Made by a program: the position numbers and the translations under genes
Shown: positions 1 through 7,726 of the stretch, piece after piece
How the letters are laid out: each line of letters starts with the position of its first letter
Position numbering within the stretch: the stretch's first letter is position 1
Notes under the pieces: generated by a model
Told to the model about the DNA's origin: nothing
Database searches by the model: none
The model's input: the letters and a program-made list of their open reading frames with translations, nothing else
IMG/VR virus record: IMGVR_UViG_3300027852_000154
Span: 1-26,549 of that record
Length of the DNA stretch: 26,549 bases
Direction: 5' to 3' (one strand)
From: a virus

Positions 1-292
1 CGACTTTGTTACCGGCACCCGCCGCACGCTGCCAGTCCTTTTGGCTGCGCTGCAGGCGCTCAAGCGTCTGGTTCAGCTCTTCGTATTCGCGGTCCAGGTG
101 ATCAACCGCCTTGCCCTCCTTCTCCAGCACCTTGCGCTGTTTGGAGAGCTCGCGCTGACGATCGGTGACCTGCTTGATCTCGCTACCCACACCACGCAGG
201 CCAGCCTGCAGAAAGCCGATCCGGTTTTTAACGGACGACTGCAGGGCGGCCCCGATGGTTATGGTTGCATCAAGTCTTTGCCGTTTAGCCAC
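1..292 (-). CDS. T: Tail tape measure protein, N-terminal part (P2 gpT-like)
   Basis: This is the N-terminus of the tape measure protein, which sets tail length and is packed inside the tail tube. It runs off the left edge with 97 codons visible. It begins at a GTG (290-292), the first possible start after an in-frame TGA. It overlaps the end of the frameshifted E' reading frame, as in P2 where T follows E/E'. The visible protein starts MAKRQRLDATITIGAALQSS and continues into a strongly charged heptad-rich stretch (about residues 40-90, rich in K, E, R, Q and L) typical of the coiled-coil head of tape measures. No upstream SD is obvious, so translation may be coupled to E+E'. Identification rests on position and on the N-terminal pattern; the diagnostic membrane segments lie outside the window. 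Confidence 0.8.
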   Translation of the reverse strand, partial: MAKRQRLDATITIGAALQSSVKNRIGFLQAGLRGVGSEIKQVTDRQRELSKQRKVLEKEGKAVDHLDREYEELNQTLERLQRSQKDWQRAAGAGNKV

Positions 293-667
293 GCTTTGGT
301 AACCCGTCCCACCACCACATGAACTTGCTGGTGGTCATGCTGCTGATTTCGGCCAGTGACCAGCCGGTATGAGAGGCCAGGGCGATCACCATGGCCCTGA
401 GGTCGGTGCCTCTTATTCGGTAAAACCCATGAAGGCGACCTGCAGCTGCTTGTAGTCACGCAGCGGCAGACGCTTAATCGCGTCCGGAGCGACTTCGCAC
501 AGGTTGGCGATGAGGGCCACTTCTTGCTCGGCCGCGCCGCCTTTCATGGCGTCGGCGTCCAACTGATCCTGCACAGTCGGCTCACGCATGCGCAGCTTTG
601 TGACATCAACACCATCCACGTTCACCGGCTTGCTCAGTTCAATATCGGTATAGTCCTGGTTCTTCAT
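285..667 (-). CDS. E+E': Tail assembly chaperone E+E' made by -1 ribosomal frameshift
   Basis: P2-like phages make a longer chaperone by slipping from gene E into E' just before the tape measure gene. On the minus strand the last sense codons of E read ATG GGT TTT ACC GAA TAA. This contains the heptamer G_GGT_TTT (422-428), which fits the X_XXY_YYZ rule in the E frame. After a -1 slip the frame stays open to a TAA at 285-287 and adds 45 residues after Phe82, giving 127 aa. The added part contains HTGWSLAEISSMTTSKFMWW, which resembles E' tails of P2-type phages (helical, Trp-rich end). The chaperone is thought to bind the tape measure during tail assembly. No measurement of slippage is possible here; the call rests on heptamer position, frame openness and synteny. 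Confidence 0.82.
413..667 (-). CDS. E: Tail assembly protein E (unshifted product)
   Basis: An 84-aa small acidic protein made when ribosomes do not slip. It lies between the tube gene and the tape measure gene, which is the normal place of P2 gpE. Start ATG at 667 has an AGGA ribosome site about 8 nt upstream. The sequence begins MKNQDYTDIELSKPVNVDGV and carries the pattern 'L..P....G..V..L.MREPTV.DQL' common in Mu gp41/P2 gpE-type tail assembly proteins. Its last codons contain the slippery heptamer described for E+E'. It is not part of the finished virion in P2; the inferred role here is the same. Confidence 0.85.
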   Translation of the reverse strand: MKNQDYTDIELSKPVNVDGVDVTKLRMREPTVQDQLDADAMKGGAAEQEVALIANLCEVAPDAIKRLPLRDYKQLQVAFMGFTE

Positions 668-713
668 GCTGTGTTTCCTGTGGTGATCGGCCGGCGATTA
701 CCGACCGGTGGAA

Positions 714-1220
714 TTAGATGCCGAGCGCTGCGCGGATCTCGGCCAAACGGTCGACGCCATTGACGATGCGGATCATGTTTTCCACATCGATCTCATGCAC
801 GACCTGCCCGCCATGCTCTTCCTTGTAGTAATCCAAGCGCATGGTGATCTGCAGAGATGGCTTCTGCCCTGCTGCCCAGGTACCGCGTGCCACACTGGTG
901 ACCTTGCCGCGCATCTTGTGCACTACTGGTGTCACGGTGCCATCATAAGACTCCAGTGCGCCGCGGGCGGTCAGTGGAACCGCATTGCCCTCAGCTACGC
1001 CATACAGCGCCAGCACATCGCGGTCGTATGCAATCAGAGTAAAGCTGGTTTCCAGCCCCTCCATGCCCATGTCCAGCGCCACCGGCGCATCCATGCCGCC
1101 TGCACGATAGTCTTCAGTGACCAGGGTCAGATCTGGCGGGTTGTACTCATCGAGCTGGCCGGCATAACCGCGACCGTCGACAAACAGGTTGATGTTCTTC
1201 AGTACGTCACGAGCGGCCAT
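714..1220 (-). CDS. FII: Major tail tube protein (P2 gpFII-like)
   Basis: A 168-aa protein that polymerises into the inner tube of a contractile tail. Start ATG at 1220 overlaps the sheath stop as TAATG, with GGAGGT upstream, indicating coupled expression with the sheath. The N-terminus (MAARDVLKNINLFVDGRGYA) and the segment around YDGTVTPVVHKMRGKV followed by 'LQITMRLDYYKEEHGGQVVHEID' are characteristic of the phage major tail tube family, whose usual length is about 170 aa. Sheath, tube, E, E' and T follow P2 order exactly. Confidence 0.93.
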   Translation of the reverse strand: MAARDVLKNINLFVDGRGYAGQLDEYNPPDLTLVTEDYRAGGMDAPVALDMGMEGLETSFTLIAYDRDVLALYGVAEGNAVPLTARGALESYDGTVTPVVHKMRGKVTSVARGTWAAGQKPSLQITMRLDYYKEEHGGQVVHEIDVENMIRIVNGVDRLAEIRAALGI

Positions 1221-2437
1221 TAGCTGAATACCTCCTCGATGTAGTCATTCACCAGGTGTGAACGGAACGTGATGTGCTCAGCCGGGTACGGCGGCGTGAA
1301 GTCAAAGTTGAAGTACACCTTGCCCTGGGTGATGTTGGCCGGGGTGTTCAGATCCGGATCCGCCCAGCACTCACCGCCCAAGATCGCGCCCAGGCTGGTC
1401 AAGGTGCGCAGGTAGGCGTTGACGCCTTCCACCACGTCTTCGACATAGGTTTTGGTGATGTTGCGGTCAACCGCCCACAGGTGTGCACGCTGCAGAGACT
1501 CATTAATAATGTCAGCCGTGCGGCGCACCGACAGAAACGCCCACTTGGGGTCACTGGCGAGTGTTCGGTTACCCCAGAGGCGATAGCCATCCTGGCGAAT
1601 GATGGTGGCCACGTTCTGTTCGTTCAACAGGTTGGCGCGGCTGTTCGCATCACCCAACTTGAAGTCCACCGGGCGTCCTGTGCCGATAATGCCGTTGATG
1701 TTCTGGTTGGATGGAGACCACCAGAAGCCCTTGTCGTTGTCGGTCTTGGCCAGCATGCCCGCTACACGGGCAGACGCCGGCTCGGTAACGATGTTGCCAT
1801 CGGCATCCAGCACTTTGACCCAAGGATCAACAACGAAAACACGAGGGCTGCCGAAGTCGCCCGAGTATGCAATGGCGTCAGCGTCCACGGTGTTGGGGCC
1901 ATCAGCAATGATCACCGCACGCAGGCGCTCAGCAATGCCGATGAGCTCAGAGACGACCGGGTTAGCCAGATAGGTTCCCGGTGTTCCAGGGTCTTCAGGT
2001 CGCTGATGGGTAAAGCCGGGGGCGCACAGAATGCGCGGGGCAAAGCCAACAACTGACTCGGCACCCAGCAGGGCCTGGACACCTTCAAAATCACCCGTAG
2101 TCGCATTCATGCCACCGATGACATTGGCCATGGTTTCGGTATCGTCTGCGCCCTCATCGACGCGCACGACAATAACCACAGCGCCGATCTGGTCCATAAT
2201 GCCATCAAGCGCGGCTTTCAGTGTGCCGCCGCCGGTGCCATCAACGGTCGCATCCAGCTTGGCCGCTTCGGCGCGGCTGCCTGCAATCAGAACCGGGGTG
2301 TTCAGGGGAAATGCATCAGCGTCAGCGCCAGGCGCAGTGCCGACAATACCAATGACGGATGACCGCACTGTGCGGATGGGGCGTGGTCCCGCATCAATCT
2401 CCGCGACTTCCACGCCATGCAAAAAGGTTTCTGCCAT
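1220..2437 (-). CDS. FI: Tail sheath protein (P2 gpFI-like)
   Basis: A 405-aa contractile sheath subunit, close to the P2 FI length of 396 aa. The N-terminus MAETFLHGVEVAEIDAGPRP and the early segment SSVIGIVGTAPGADADAFPLN are family hallmarks. So are the middle WWSPSNQNINGIIGTGRPVD and the C-terminal AEHITFRSHLVNDYIEEVFS, which carries the strand that links subunits. Start ATG at 2437 has a GAGGA site. Upstream are a perfect 14-bp palindrome (2450-2463) and one of the five late-promoter motifs (2511-2527), so sheath, tube, E and T probably form a late transcription unit. Confidence 0.96.
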   Translation of the reverse strand: MAETFLHGVEVAEIDAGPRPIRTVRSSVIGIVGTAPGADADAFPLNTPVLIAGSRAEAAKLDATVDGTGGGTLKAALDGIMDQIGAVVIVVRVDEGADDTETMANVIGGMNATTGDFEGVQALLGAESVVGFAPRILCAPGFTHQRPEDPGTPGTYLANPVVSELIGIAERLRAVIIADGPNTVDADAIAYSGDFGSPRVFVVDPWVKVLDADGNIVTEPASARVAGMLAKTDNDKGFWWSPSNQNINGIIGTGRPVDFKLGDANSRANLLNEQNVATIIRQDGYRLWGNRTLASDPKWAFLSVRRTADIINESLQRAHLWAVDRNITKTYVEDVVEGVNAYLRTLTSLGAILGGECWADPDLNTPANITQGKVYFNFDFTPPYPAEHITFRSHLVNDYIEEVFS

Positions 2438-2449
2438 GCCACTATTCCT

Positions 2450-2463
2450 CGTCTGGCCAGACG
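2450..2463. promoter_or_regulatory. 14-bp perfect palindrome next to the sheath ribosome site
   Basis: CGTCTGGCCAGACG is a perfect palindrome that on the minus strand ends right at the GAGGA ribosome site of the sheath gene. It could be a protein-binding site or a small mRNA hairpin affecting sheath translation. No T-run follows, so it is not an intrinsic terminator. Function is unknown. Confidence 0.3.
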
Positions 2464-2510
2464 TTAATAATTCAGGTCAGGGTAATGGTGGCAGTGGGTG
2501 TTGGTGGTAG

Positions 2511-2527
2511 CCTCTGGCGTGATTTCC
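2511..2527 (-). promoter_or_regulatory. Late-promoter activator site E (before tail sheath)
   Basis: This copy of the repeated motif reads CCTCTGGCGTGATTTCC on plus. It lies in the 134-bp gap upstream of the sheath gene, about 75 bp before its start, so it would drive sheath, tube, E and tape measure. The -10 candidate at the expected distance is poor (CATTAC is a few nt off). The site is called from its match to the other four copies. Confidence 0.6.
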
Positions 2528-2571
2528 AACCCAACTCACTGAGAGGAGTGGCGTGTGGGTAGATAGAAATT

Positions 2572-3228
2572 TTACATAGCGGCCATCTGCCAAGCGGTGC
2601 AGATGAATTCGTTCCAGACGATGATGCCCCAGGTAAGCCAGAAGAAAAGCCAGGGCATGATCCAGTCGGTGAAAGCTGTGCCGTGGAATGACACTTGGTA
2701 TATGCAATGGGCTTTAAACCGAATTGCTCCTGATCCGGTGATAACAGAGCCGTAGTCTAGCAAACCGTTCGACGGTGATAAGAACACATCTTTTCCATTT
2801 TCTTTAGGCATACCAGTTTTAAAATATATAACCCATGGAGCTAATGGCCCTTTTATAATTGGTGTGGCAATTTGATGGGCTAAAAAAATATCCTTGCGAC
2901 TACTCATTTTTCTAATATCTTCGTATTCATCCTTAATCGAAGAAAAAAGCCATGCGTGATACTTTTCTGGAATTTCTTTTGTAATGTACTCTGTGATCGC
3001 GCTCGAAATCGCCGAAGGTGTCGCCCTGCTATACTGATAATACCGCCACGCATAATACAGATACATCACCAGAATCATCGCCTTTAGCTGCCATGCCTCC
3101 AGCGTGTGAAGTCCCAGGTTCTTCAGCAGCCCGATCTCGTTGAAATCCCCCGGCCCCATGTAAAACAGAATGATCCCGATGCAGGTGATCATCAGGTTGC
3201 GCCGCTGGCGGTAGACCTTCTCTTCCAT
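2572..3228 (-). CDS. Unknown membrane protein, probable cargo gene (moron)
   Basis: A 218-aa protein I do not recognise. ATG at 3228 is chosen because it has an AGGGA ribosome site; the open frame extends 14 codons further up without one. Hydrophobic segments lie at about residues 12-25, 46-63 and 187-208, so it is probably an inner-membrane protein. A soluble, charged middle section (about 75-185) includes an EYEDIRKMSSRKD stretch. The central part is clearly richer in A and T than neighbouring tail genes (about 2750-3000 has many A/T runs), which suggests separate acquisition. It sits between tail-fibre assembly/peptidase genes and the sheath, where P2-like phages carry lysogenic-conversion or exclusion genes. 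A superinfection-exclusion or host-surface role is conjecture. Confidence 0.65.
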   Translation of the reverse strand: MEEKVYRQRRNLMITCIGIILFYMGPGDFNEIGLLKNLGLHTLEAWQLKAMILVMYLYYAWRYYQYSRATPSAISSAITEYITKEIPEKYHAWLFSSIKDEYEDIRKMSSRKDIFLAHQIATPIIKGPLAPWVIYFKTGMPKENGKDVFLSPSNGLLDYGSVITGSGAIRFKAHCIYQVSFHGTAFTDWIMPWLFFWLTWGIIVWNEFICTAWQMAAM

Positions 3229-3270
3229 GTGCTGTCCCTCATGTCCTGTTGAACGGGCAGAGTACCGCAT

Positions 3271-3717
3271 TCAGATGGCGGGCTGAATACCTGCAGGCAC
3301 GGGTGCGAGATACGGCGACAGCAGCAGATCCCTCGGGGTGATGCGGTGGTGGCCCGCACTGCGCAGCAGCGGATGGCCGGCGGACTCGAACGCCCAGGCG
3401 ACCAGCTCGCTGCAGAACCAGCGGTCGGGCTGTTGCCAGTTGCGGCGGGTGACGATGCCCGCGATCGCGGACCAGTCGTAGGGCTTGCCGAGCTGCTCCA
3501 GGGCGGTGTCGATCACGCATCCCGGCGCATCGACGGTGAAGCGGGTGACTGTCGGGAACGACTCAGGCTCACGGATCGCCACGCCGCCATCGCCCCTGGC
3601 CCCCAATAGACGGCCGTCCGGCAGTACCAGGTCAACATGGGAATATGGCGACCAGGTAAAGCGCCGGACCAGCCAACTGGCTGGCCCGGTACCGGTGCTG
3701 AATTGCAGGGTGATCAC
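3271..3717 (-). CDS. Permuted NlpC/P60-type (YiiX-like) cysteine hydrolase
   Basis: A 148-aa protein with a circularly permuted papain-like layout. A His comes first (PYSHVDLV, His27) and the likely nucleophile later (WFCSELVAWAF, Cys102), as in YiiX/DUF830-like NlpC/P60 relatives. Such enzymes cleave peptide or other amide/ester bonds, often in cell-wall material. Start GTG at 3717 overlaps the stop of the fibre-assembly gene (GTGA), so it is translationally coupled to it. A tail-region position could mean local wall digestion during DNA entry, or a conversion factor modifying the host. There is no signal peptide. The substrate cannot be told from sequence. Confidence 0.75.
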   Translation of the reverse strand: MITLQFSTGTGPASWLVRRFTWSPYSHVDLVLPDGRLLGARGDGGVAIREPESFPTVTRFTVDAPGCVIDTALEQLGKPYDWSAIAGIVTRRNWQQPDRWFCSELVAWAFESAGHPLLRSAGHHRITPRDLLLSPYLAPVPAGIQPAI

Positions 3718-4280
3718 GGCTTCATCGCGTTCAGTTGGTCGATGTACGGCTGAGCGATTGCGGCGAGGTCAGCATCGTCGGCCGCGTTATCGACCGCCAC
3801 TTTGCCATCCAGGCGCAGCTTGCGGATCGTCAGCAATACCGTCTCCCAAGCGGCAGCGGTCTGCTCGATGCTGACAGCGGCCTCCTCGGCGGTGATGCCT
3901 GTGGCCGTGGCCCAATCTTGGATGGCTTGCGGCACCGAATTAGGCGGGTTGCCAGCGGCACGCCATTGCTGCGTCTGCTGCAGGGCGAGGCGGTACTCTT
4001 CCTCGATTAGCTGTCCGGCGCTTACGTATCGTGCGCGCGCATTACCGGCTGCGGTATCCACTGCACGCTTGGTGCTGGCGCGGCGTTCTGCTGCCGGAAC
4101 AGGCGGCGGGTCAACAAGGATAGGGCGGCCGTTCTCGTCTGCCTGGATCTGCTTACCCTGGTTCTGACCATCCATTAGTGCGCGGTACTCTGAATCCGTA
4201 ATAATTACTACGTCATCAGGCATATTCTCGCCATTAATAGACTGGTCATAGAATCCGTTTTTTGATTTAGAATAAAACAT
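3714..4280 (-). CDS. G: Tail fibre assembly protein (P2 gpG-like chaperone)
   Basis: A 188-aa fibre chaperone directly downstream of the fibre gene (9-bp gap). ATG at 4280 has a strong AAGGTGAG site. The N-terminus MFYSKSKNGFYDQSINGENM matches the 'FYS...NGFYD' opening of caudoviral fibre assembly proteins. The typical 'ITDSEYRALMDGQNQGKQI..DENGRPILVDPP' segment follows. The rest is helical and Ala/Gln-rich (residues 60-188). It assists folding or trimerisation of the fibre and is not usually a virion component. Confidence 0.9.
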   Translation of the reverse strand: MFYSKSKNGFYDQSINGENMPDDVVIITDSEYRALMDGQNQGKQIQADENGRPILVDPPPVPAAERRASTKRAVDTAAGNARARYVSAGQLIEEEYRLALQQTQQWRAAGNPPNSVPQAIQDWATATGITAEEAAVSIEQTAAAWETVLLTIRKLRLDGKVAVDNAADDADLAAIAQPYIDQLNAMKP

Positions 4281-4289
4281 TATCTCACC

Positions 4290-5834
4290 TTAATATCCTA
4301 TTGCTACCCAGAACATTTGCACGGTCAAAGCGCTCGAATTTGGACGTGAAATTTTAAGTGAAGTAGCCCCTGAAAATTCAACAGATGCAACAACGTCCTG
4401 GGCATTTACAGGCGAACCAGCAATTCGCGTAGCTGTTGCGAACACACCACCAACCGGAAAAGTGACCGGAAGCGTAACAGTTGCAGTTGAAACGGCGCCT
4501 ACTGATACAGTCCCCCACTGAATAATCATCCCGCTTGGCAGCTTCTGCCAGCCATTGCCAGATAACGATGAGGCAAAGCTGCTATCAACTGACGGCACTA
4601 TAAAACAGTTCCAGGTGGCACTTCCCAGCGCAGTGATAATAGCAGTTTCACCCAGCCCAATCTGAATACTGGCCGCTGAAGTGGCTCCCGAATCAATAAC
4701 GTCAGACCCGCTGGTCTGAATGATCATATTTCCGGCGGTGCCAGTATGCTGGATTGTAAACACAGATCCCACGCGAACAGCTGCCGCTGACGGCAGCGTG
4801 TGCGTGACGCCAGCTCCACCGAGGCGGATCAGTTTTCCAGCATCAGCTGCAGAAATGGTGCCAGCGGATGAATAGCTGATAACGTCAGCCAGATTGCCCA
4901 GGCGTTCCTGCACACGCGCAGGCGTCATATAATCAGTATCATTCGCCCCAGCCAACGCTGTTGTTATATCTGCCTTTGCAAGATTCCCAGTGTGGTGCAA
5001 TTCAACCCAATCATTCCACGCACCAGAAGATGCGTTTTTCTGCCTGAAAAATATATCTGGTGATCCAGTGGATCCGGCTTCAATAAAATATTGAGCTTGT
5101 GTATTTGCGTTGACGGCAGGTAGAGGAATCAAAATTCCCGCACCTACACCAGTAGGCTTTCCAGATGCCGTACTATTTAGCCAAATTGGACGGCCAGGAA
5201 GTCCGTAGTTGTCTGCTGATCCATACGTGTTATCGCTATATCCAGCAATAGATAAGTCACCAACCTTTAAAAACCTGCCGGTTTGTATATCAGAAATACT
5301 CTGCGTGACCCTGCTTTGCAGGCCAGCAGGAGTGATGGCGCGCGCATTATCAGTTCCTGCCTGCGTCTCTGCATTACTTGCAAGCGCAACCACTCCTGCT
5401 ACCGTTTCACTGGCTGGCGGATTGCTGAAACTGGTATCCCCAAAGGTCAGGCTGTTGGCATCCAACGTGCCCAGCACGATATCCACTGCCAGCAGCAGCG
5501 CAGAGGCGCCTGCTTTCTGAGCGATCGGATTGACCGGGTCGGAGTAGACGGCGAACAGGGTGCCGCTGTCGGTGAACAGGCCGATCTCGTTGACGGTGTA
5601 GGCATCGCCGGTTTCGTCTTTGATGGTGACGTGGATGGTATCGGCTGAGACTACCTGCCCGGCGATGGTGGCCAGACGCTTGGTTTCGGCGGTCAGGGCA
5701 GTCTGCTCAGGTGCTGGTTCGTACTGGCCGGTGCCAAGGCCGATCTCGGCGATGGCAACCGGGCCGGTACCGGTGTTGGTGGCGTTGATCACTTCGGCAC
5801 GGCCGGCGTCAGTGATAGTGATCTGCAGCGGCAT
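4290..5834 (-). CDS. H: Tail fibre protein (P2 gpH-like)
   Basis: A 514-aa receptor-binding fibre. Residues 1 to about 150 form the DUF3751-type N-terminus that attaches to the baseplate (MPLQITITDAGRAEVINATN, then NEIGLFTDSGTLFAVYSDP). A phage-fibre repeat follows (SETVAGVVALASNAETQAGT, about 141-175), then a second similar segment near DYMTPARVQERLGNLADVIS. The C-terminus opens SLSGNGWQKLPSGMIIQWG, the gp53-like end domain, which is probably the receptor-contact part. ATG at 5834 has an AGGAGG site. It begins 1 bp after gene I ends, completing the P2 order J-I-H-G. At 514 aa it is shorter than P2 H (669 aa), which suggests a different host receptor. Confidence 0.93.
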   Translation of the reverse strand: MPLQITITDAGRAEVINATNTGTGPVAIAEIGLGTGQYEPAPEQTALTAETKRLATIAGQVVSADTIHVTIKDETGDAYTVNEIGLFTDSGTLFAVYSDPVNPIAQKAGASALLLAVDIVLGTLDANSLTFGDTSFSNPPASETVAGVVALASNAETQAGTDNARAITPAGLQSRVTQSISDIQTGRFLKVGDLSIAGYSDNTYGSADNYGLPGRPIWLNSTASGKPTGVGAGILIPLPAVNANTQAQYFIEAGSTGSPDIFFRQKNASSGAWNDWVELHHTGNLAKADITTALAGANDTDYMTPARVQERLGNLADVISYSSAGTISAADAGKLIRLGGAGVTHTLPSAAAVRVGSVFTIQHTGTAGNMIIQTSGSDVIDSGATSAASIQIGLGETAIITALGSATWNCFIVPSVDSSFASSLSGNGWQKLPSGMIIQWGTVSVGAVSTATVTLPVTFPVGGVFATATRIAGSPVNAQDVVASVEFSGATSLKISRPNSSALTVQMFWVAIGY

Positions 5835-5835
5835 G

Positions 5836-6447
5836 TTATGCCTCCTGTAGTGTCAATCGGGTGTAGGTAACGGGACGGGCAGCGCCCTGCAGGCCCATGC
5901 CGCCTTGGAAAGGTTTCTCGGTCAGGCGCAGGCGGGCAAACGCTGCGGTGCGGATGATGCCGCCAAGGCCCAGCCCGCCAGTCGCTGACAAGCCTGCGGT
6001 AAATGTAAAGTGGCTGCGCACGGGCTTGGTGCGGCGTACCTCTGCAATGATGTCTTCCTGGTACTCGGCCGTGGCAGGCACGCTGCCACCCAGCTTCAGG
6101 ACCAGCTCGAATGTGTGCGGCGTGCCTGCAGGGTCTTTCTGCCACCACTCGCGCATGGCAAGGCCACCACCGAATGACTCAACCACATCACGCACCGACT
6201 GTGCGGTGCCTTTGCGGCGCTGGATCTCGATCGCCTGGCGAATGCGCTGCCGCTTCACGGCCTCGGGCCAGTAGTCTTTCCAGGAGTCGATGGACAGCGC
6301 CCATGCCAGCCAGGGCAGCAGATCGGCCGGGCATGTATCCGGGTTCCACAGCTTTCGCAGTGGTACCGGCAGACTGGTTGCACGATCGGTGGTGGCCTCG
6401 ATCGCGCGCTCGGTGTCGGTGGCGTTAGGGGGCAGCAGGCTACTCAT
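5836..6447 (-). CDS. I: Baseplate/tail protein I (P2 gpI-like)
   Basis: A 203-aa baseplate wedge protein that links the baseplate to the fibre. ATG at 6447 is preferred over the TTG one codon upstream, because GGAGG lies 5 nt before it. The start lies inside the end of gene J. The N-terminus MSSLLPPNATDTERAIEATT and the motif LRKLWNPDTCPADLLPWLAWALSID are typical of phage tail protein I (P2: NPxxCpxxlLPyLAwxlsvD), as is the following WPEAVKRQRIRQAIEIQRRKGT. Length agrees with P2 I (176 aa) plus a C-terminal extension. Confidence 0.95.
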   Translation of the reverse strand: MSSLLPPNATDTERAIEATTDRATSLPVPLRKLWNPDTCPADLLPWLAWALSIDSWKDYWPEAVKRQRIRQAIEIQRRKGTAQSVRDVVESFGGGLAMREWWQKDPAGTPHTFELVLKLGGSVPATAEYQEDIIAEVRRTKPVRSHFTFTAGLSATGGLGLGGIIRTAAFARLRLTEKPFQGGMGLQGAARPVTYTRLTLQEA

Positions 6448-7339
6448 CAATGCCTCCGTTGGTCAGCGTGATGCCGGTGCAATAGGTGGCCTGCTGACGG
6501 TCCACCACGATATCGGCGGCCGGTGAGGTCAGGTCTACTCGTTGCACGCCCGGCTGATGCAGGGCGGCGTAGATGCCGGAGAGCATCACATCACGGCCAA
6601 GTGCATGCTGCTCGGCGGCGTAGGCCTCGGCTGCCGCCTGTGCAGCGGCCATGACTTCGGCACTGCCGGGACCGGCGTAGAAATACAGGGTCGCGGTGAT
6701 TGCGTAATCGACGATTGCGGCGCTTTGTACGGTGACGTGATCAGTCAGAGGCCGGACGGACTCGGCGGACAGGGTCGCGTCCACGGCATCGAGCAGCGCC
6801 TGATCGGCGGTGCCGTCACCGGTGCGGGACAGGACGGTTACCACCACATCGCCGGGAGTCGGGCTGATTGCACTGGCATCGAGCACATCGCCATCGGCGC
6901 TGAGCGTGTGGAATATGTACGCGCCCTCCGGGCCTGCGGTGCTGTAGCCTTCCAGCGCGAGGGTGATGCGGCGGCGGTAGTCCTCGTCGGCTTCGTAGGT
7001 AGCCGGTACCGGCGGTACCGCATCTGGATCACCGGCATCGATCAGCAGGCGGGTGACGCCGAACAGGGCGCCGAGGTTGTCCAGGTCGGTGCCCAGGGCA
7101 TAGGCGAGCATGTTGGCCTTGGCGGCTTCGTTCACGCGTTGGCGCAGTAGAACCTCGCGATAGGCTGCAACTTCCAGAATCTTGTAGGCAGGATCAGACT
7201 CGACCATGGCATCAAAACCAGAATCCCTGGCTTTGAGATCGGCCACCATCTCCGCAAGGATGACCTCAAAGTCCAGCTGTTCCACTACATCTGGCGGAGC
7301 CAGGCGGGAAAGGTCGACCGCTGTAAATCCACCTGCCAT
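6440..7339 (-). CDS. J: Baseplate assembly protein J (P2 gpJ-like)
   Basis: A 299-aa wedge component of the contractile-tail baseplate (P2 J is 302 aa). It contains the family segments 'YKILEVAAYREVLLRQRVNEAAKANMLAYALGTDLDNLGALFGV' and 'DEDYRRRITLALEGYSTAGPEGAYIFHTLSAD', and a C-terminal 'GIYAALHQPGVQRVDLTSP'. ATG at 7339 overlaps the stop of W as TAATG. It is part of the V-W-J-I-H-G block. Confidence 0.96.
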   Translation of the reverse strand: MAGGFTAVDLSRLAPPDVVEQLDFEVILAEMVADLKARDSGFDAMVESDPAYKILEVAAYREVLLRQRVNEAAKANMLAYALGTDLDNLGALFGVTRLLIDAGDPDAVPPVPATYEADEDYRRRITLALEGYSTAGPEGAYIFHTLSADGDVLDASAISPTPGDVVVTVLSRTGDGTADQALLDAVDATLSAESVRPLTDHVTVQSAAIVDYAITATLYFYAGPGSAEVMAAAQAAAEAYAAEQHALGRDVMLSGIYAALHQPGVQRVDLTSPAADIVVDRQQATYCTGITLTNGGIDE

Positions 7340-7668
7340 TAGTTCACCACGATGCCTTCCAGGGTAACCTTCTGCCCATCCGGCAGGTATTCCCCTGTTA
7401 TTGTCAGTACAACGCGCCCGGGCTCAGCCGATACGGCGCGCACTTGTGTAAGCTTCAGACGGGGTTCCCAGCGGCGCAGTGCTTCGGCTGTAGCCGCATA
7501 TAGCTGCAGCAGCGTGCTTCTATTGATAGGAGCATCAACCAGCTGATATAGGCGGCTGCCATACTCGCGGCGCATCACCCTGCTGCCCACCGGGGTGGTC
7601 AGGATATCGGTGATGCTCTGCCGTAGATGATCAATACCGCTGAGGCGTGCGCCAGTGTTCGCATTCAT
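7339..7668 (-). CDS. W: Baseplate protein W (gp25/lysozyme-like family)
   Basis: A 109-aa baseplate protein of the T4 gp25/P2 gpW (baseplate) family that helps trigger sheath contraction. The segment DHLRQSITDILTTPVGSRVMRREYGSRLYQLVD is the family core; the conserved 'TPxGsRvmrpeyGs' turn is clear. ATG at 7668 (MNANTG) is preferred over ATG at 7677, since a GGA-type site precedes it. The late-promoter motif D lies 42 bp upstream, so W may be the first gene of a baseplate/fibre unit. Confidence 0.93.
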   Translation of the reverse strand: MNANTGARLSGIDHLRQSITDILTTPVGSRVMRREYGSRLYQLVDAPINRSTLLQLYAATAEALRRWEPRLKLTQVRAVSAEPGRVVLTITGEYLPDGQKVTLEGIVVN

Positions 7669-7709
7669 TCCGTCCATGCTGCAATGATGGACAGCTCATG
7701 CGGGCCGAT

Positions 7710-7726
7710 CCTCTGGCGCGTTTTCC
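7710..7726 (-). promoter_or_regulatory. Late-promoter activator site D (before baseplate W)
   Basis: CCTCTGGCGCGTTTTCC on plus, starting on the base next to the V stop codon and filling most of the 58-bp V-W gap. It is identical to site C across all 17 bp. A CATCAT hexamer (7684-7689 on the minus strand) lies 20 nt downstream and could serve as -10. It would direct transcription of W, J, I, fibre and fibre chaperone. Confidence 0.65.

Noticed and set aside
259-459. Minus-strand 66-codon frame at the E/tape measure junction.
   Set aside because: It is the third frame, not the -1 frame of E. The E' product lies in a different frame ending at 285.
1274-2056. Long plus-strand frame opposite the sheath gene.
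   Set aside because: Mirror frame of a certain gene; composition is typical of antisense translation in GC-rich DNA.
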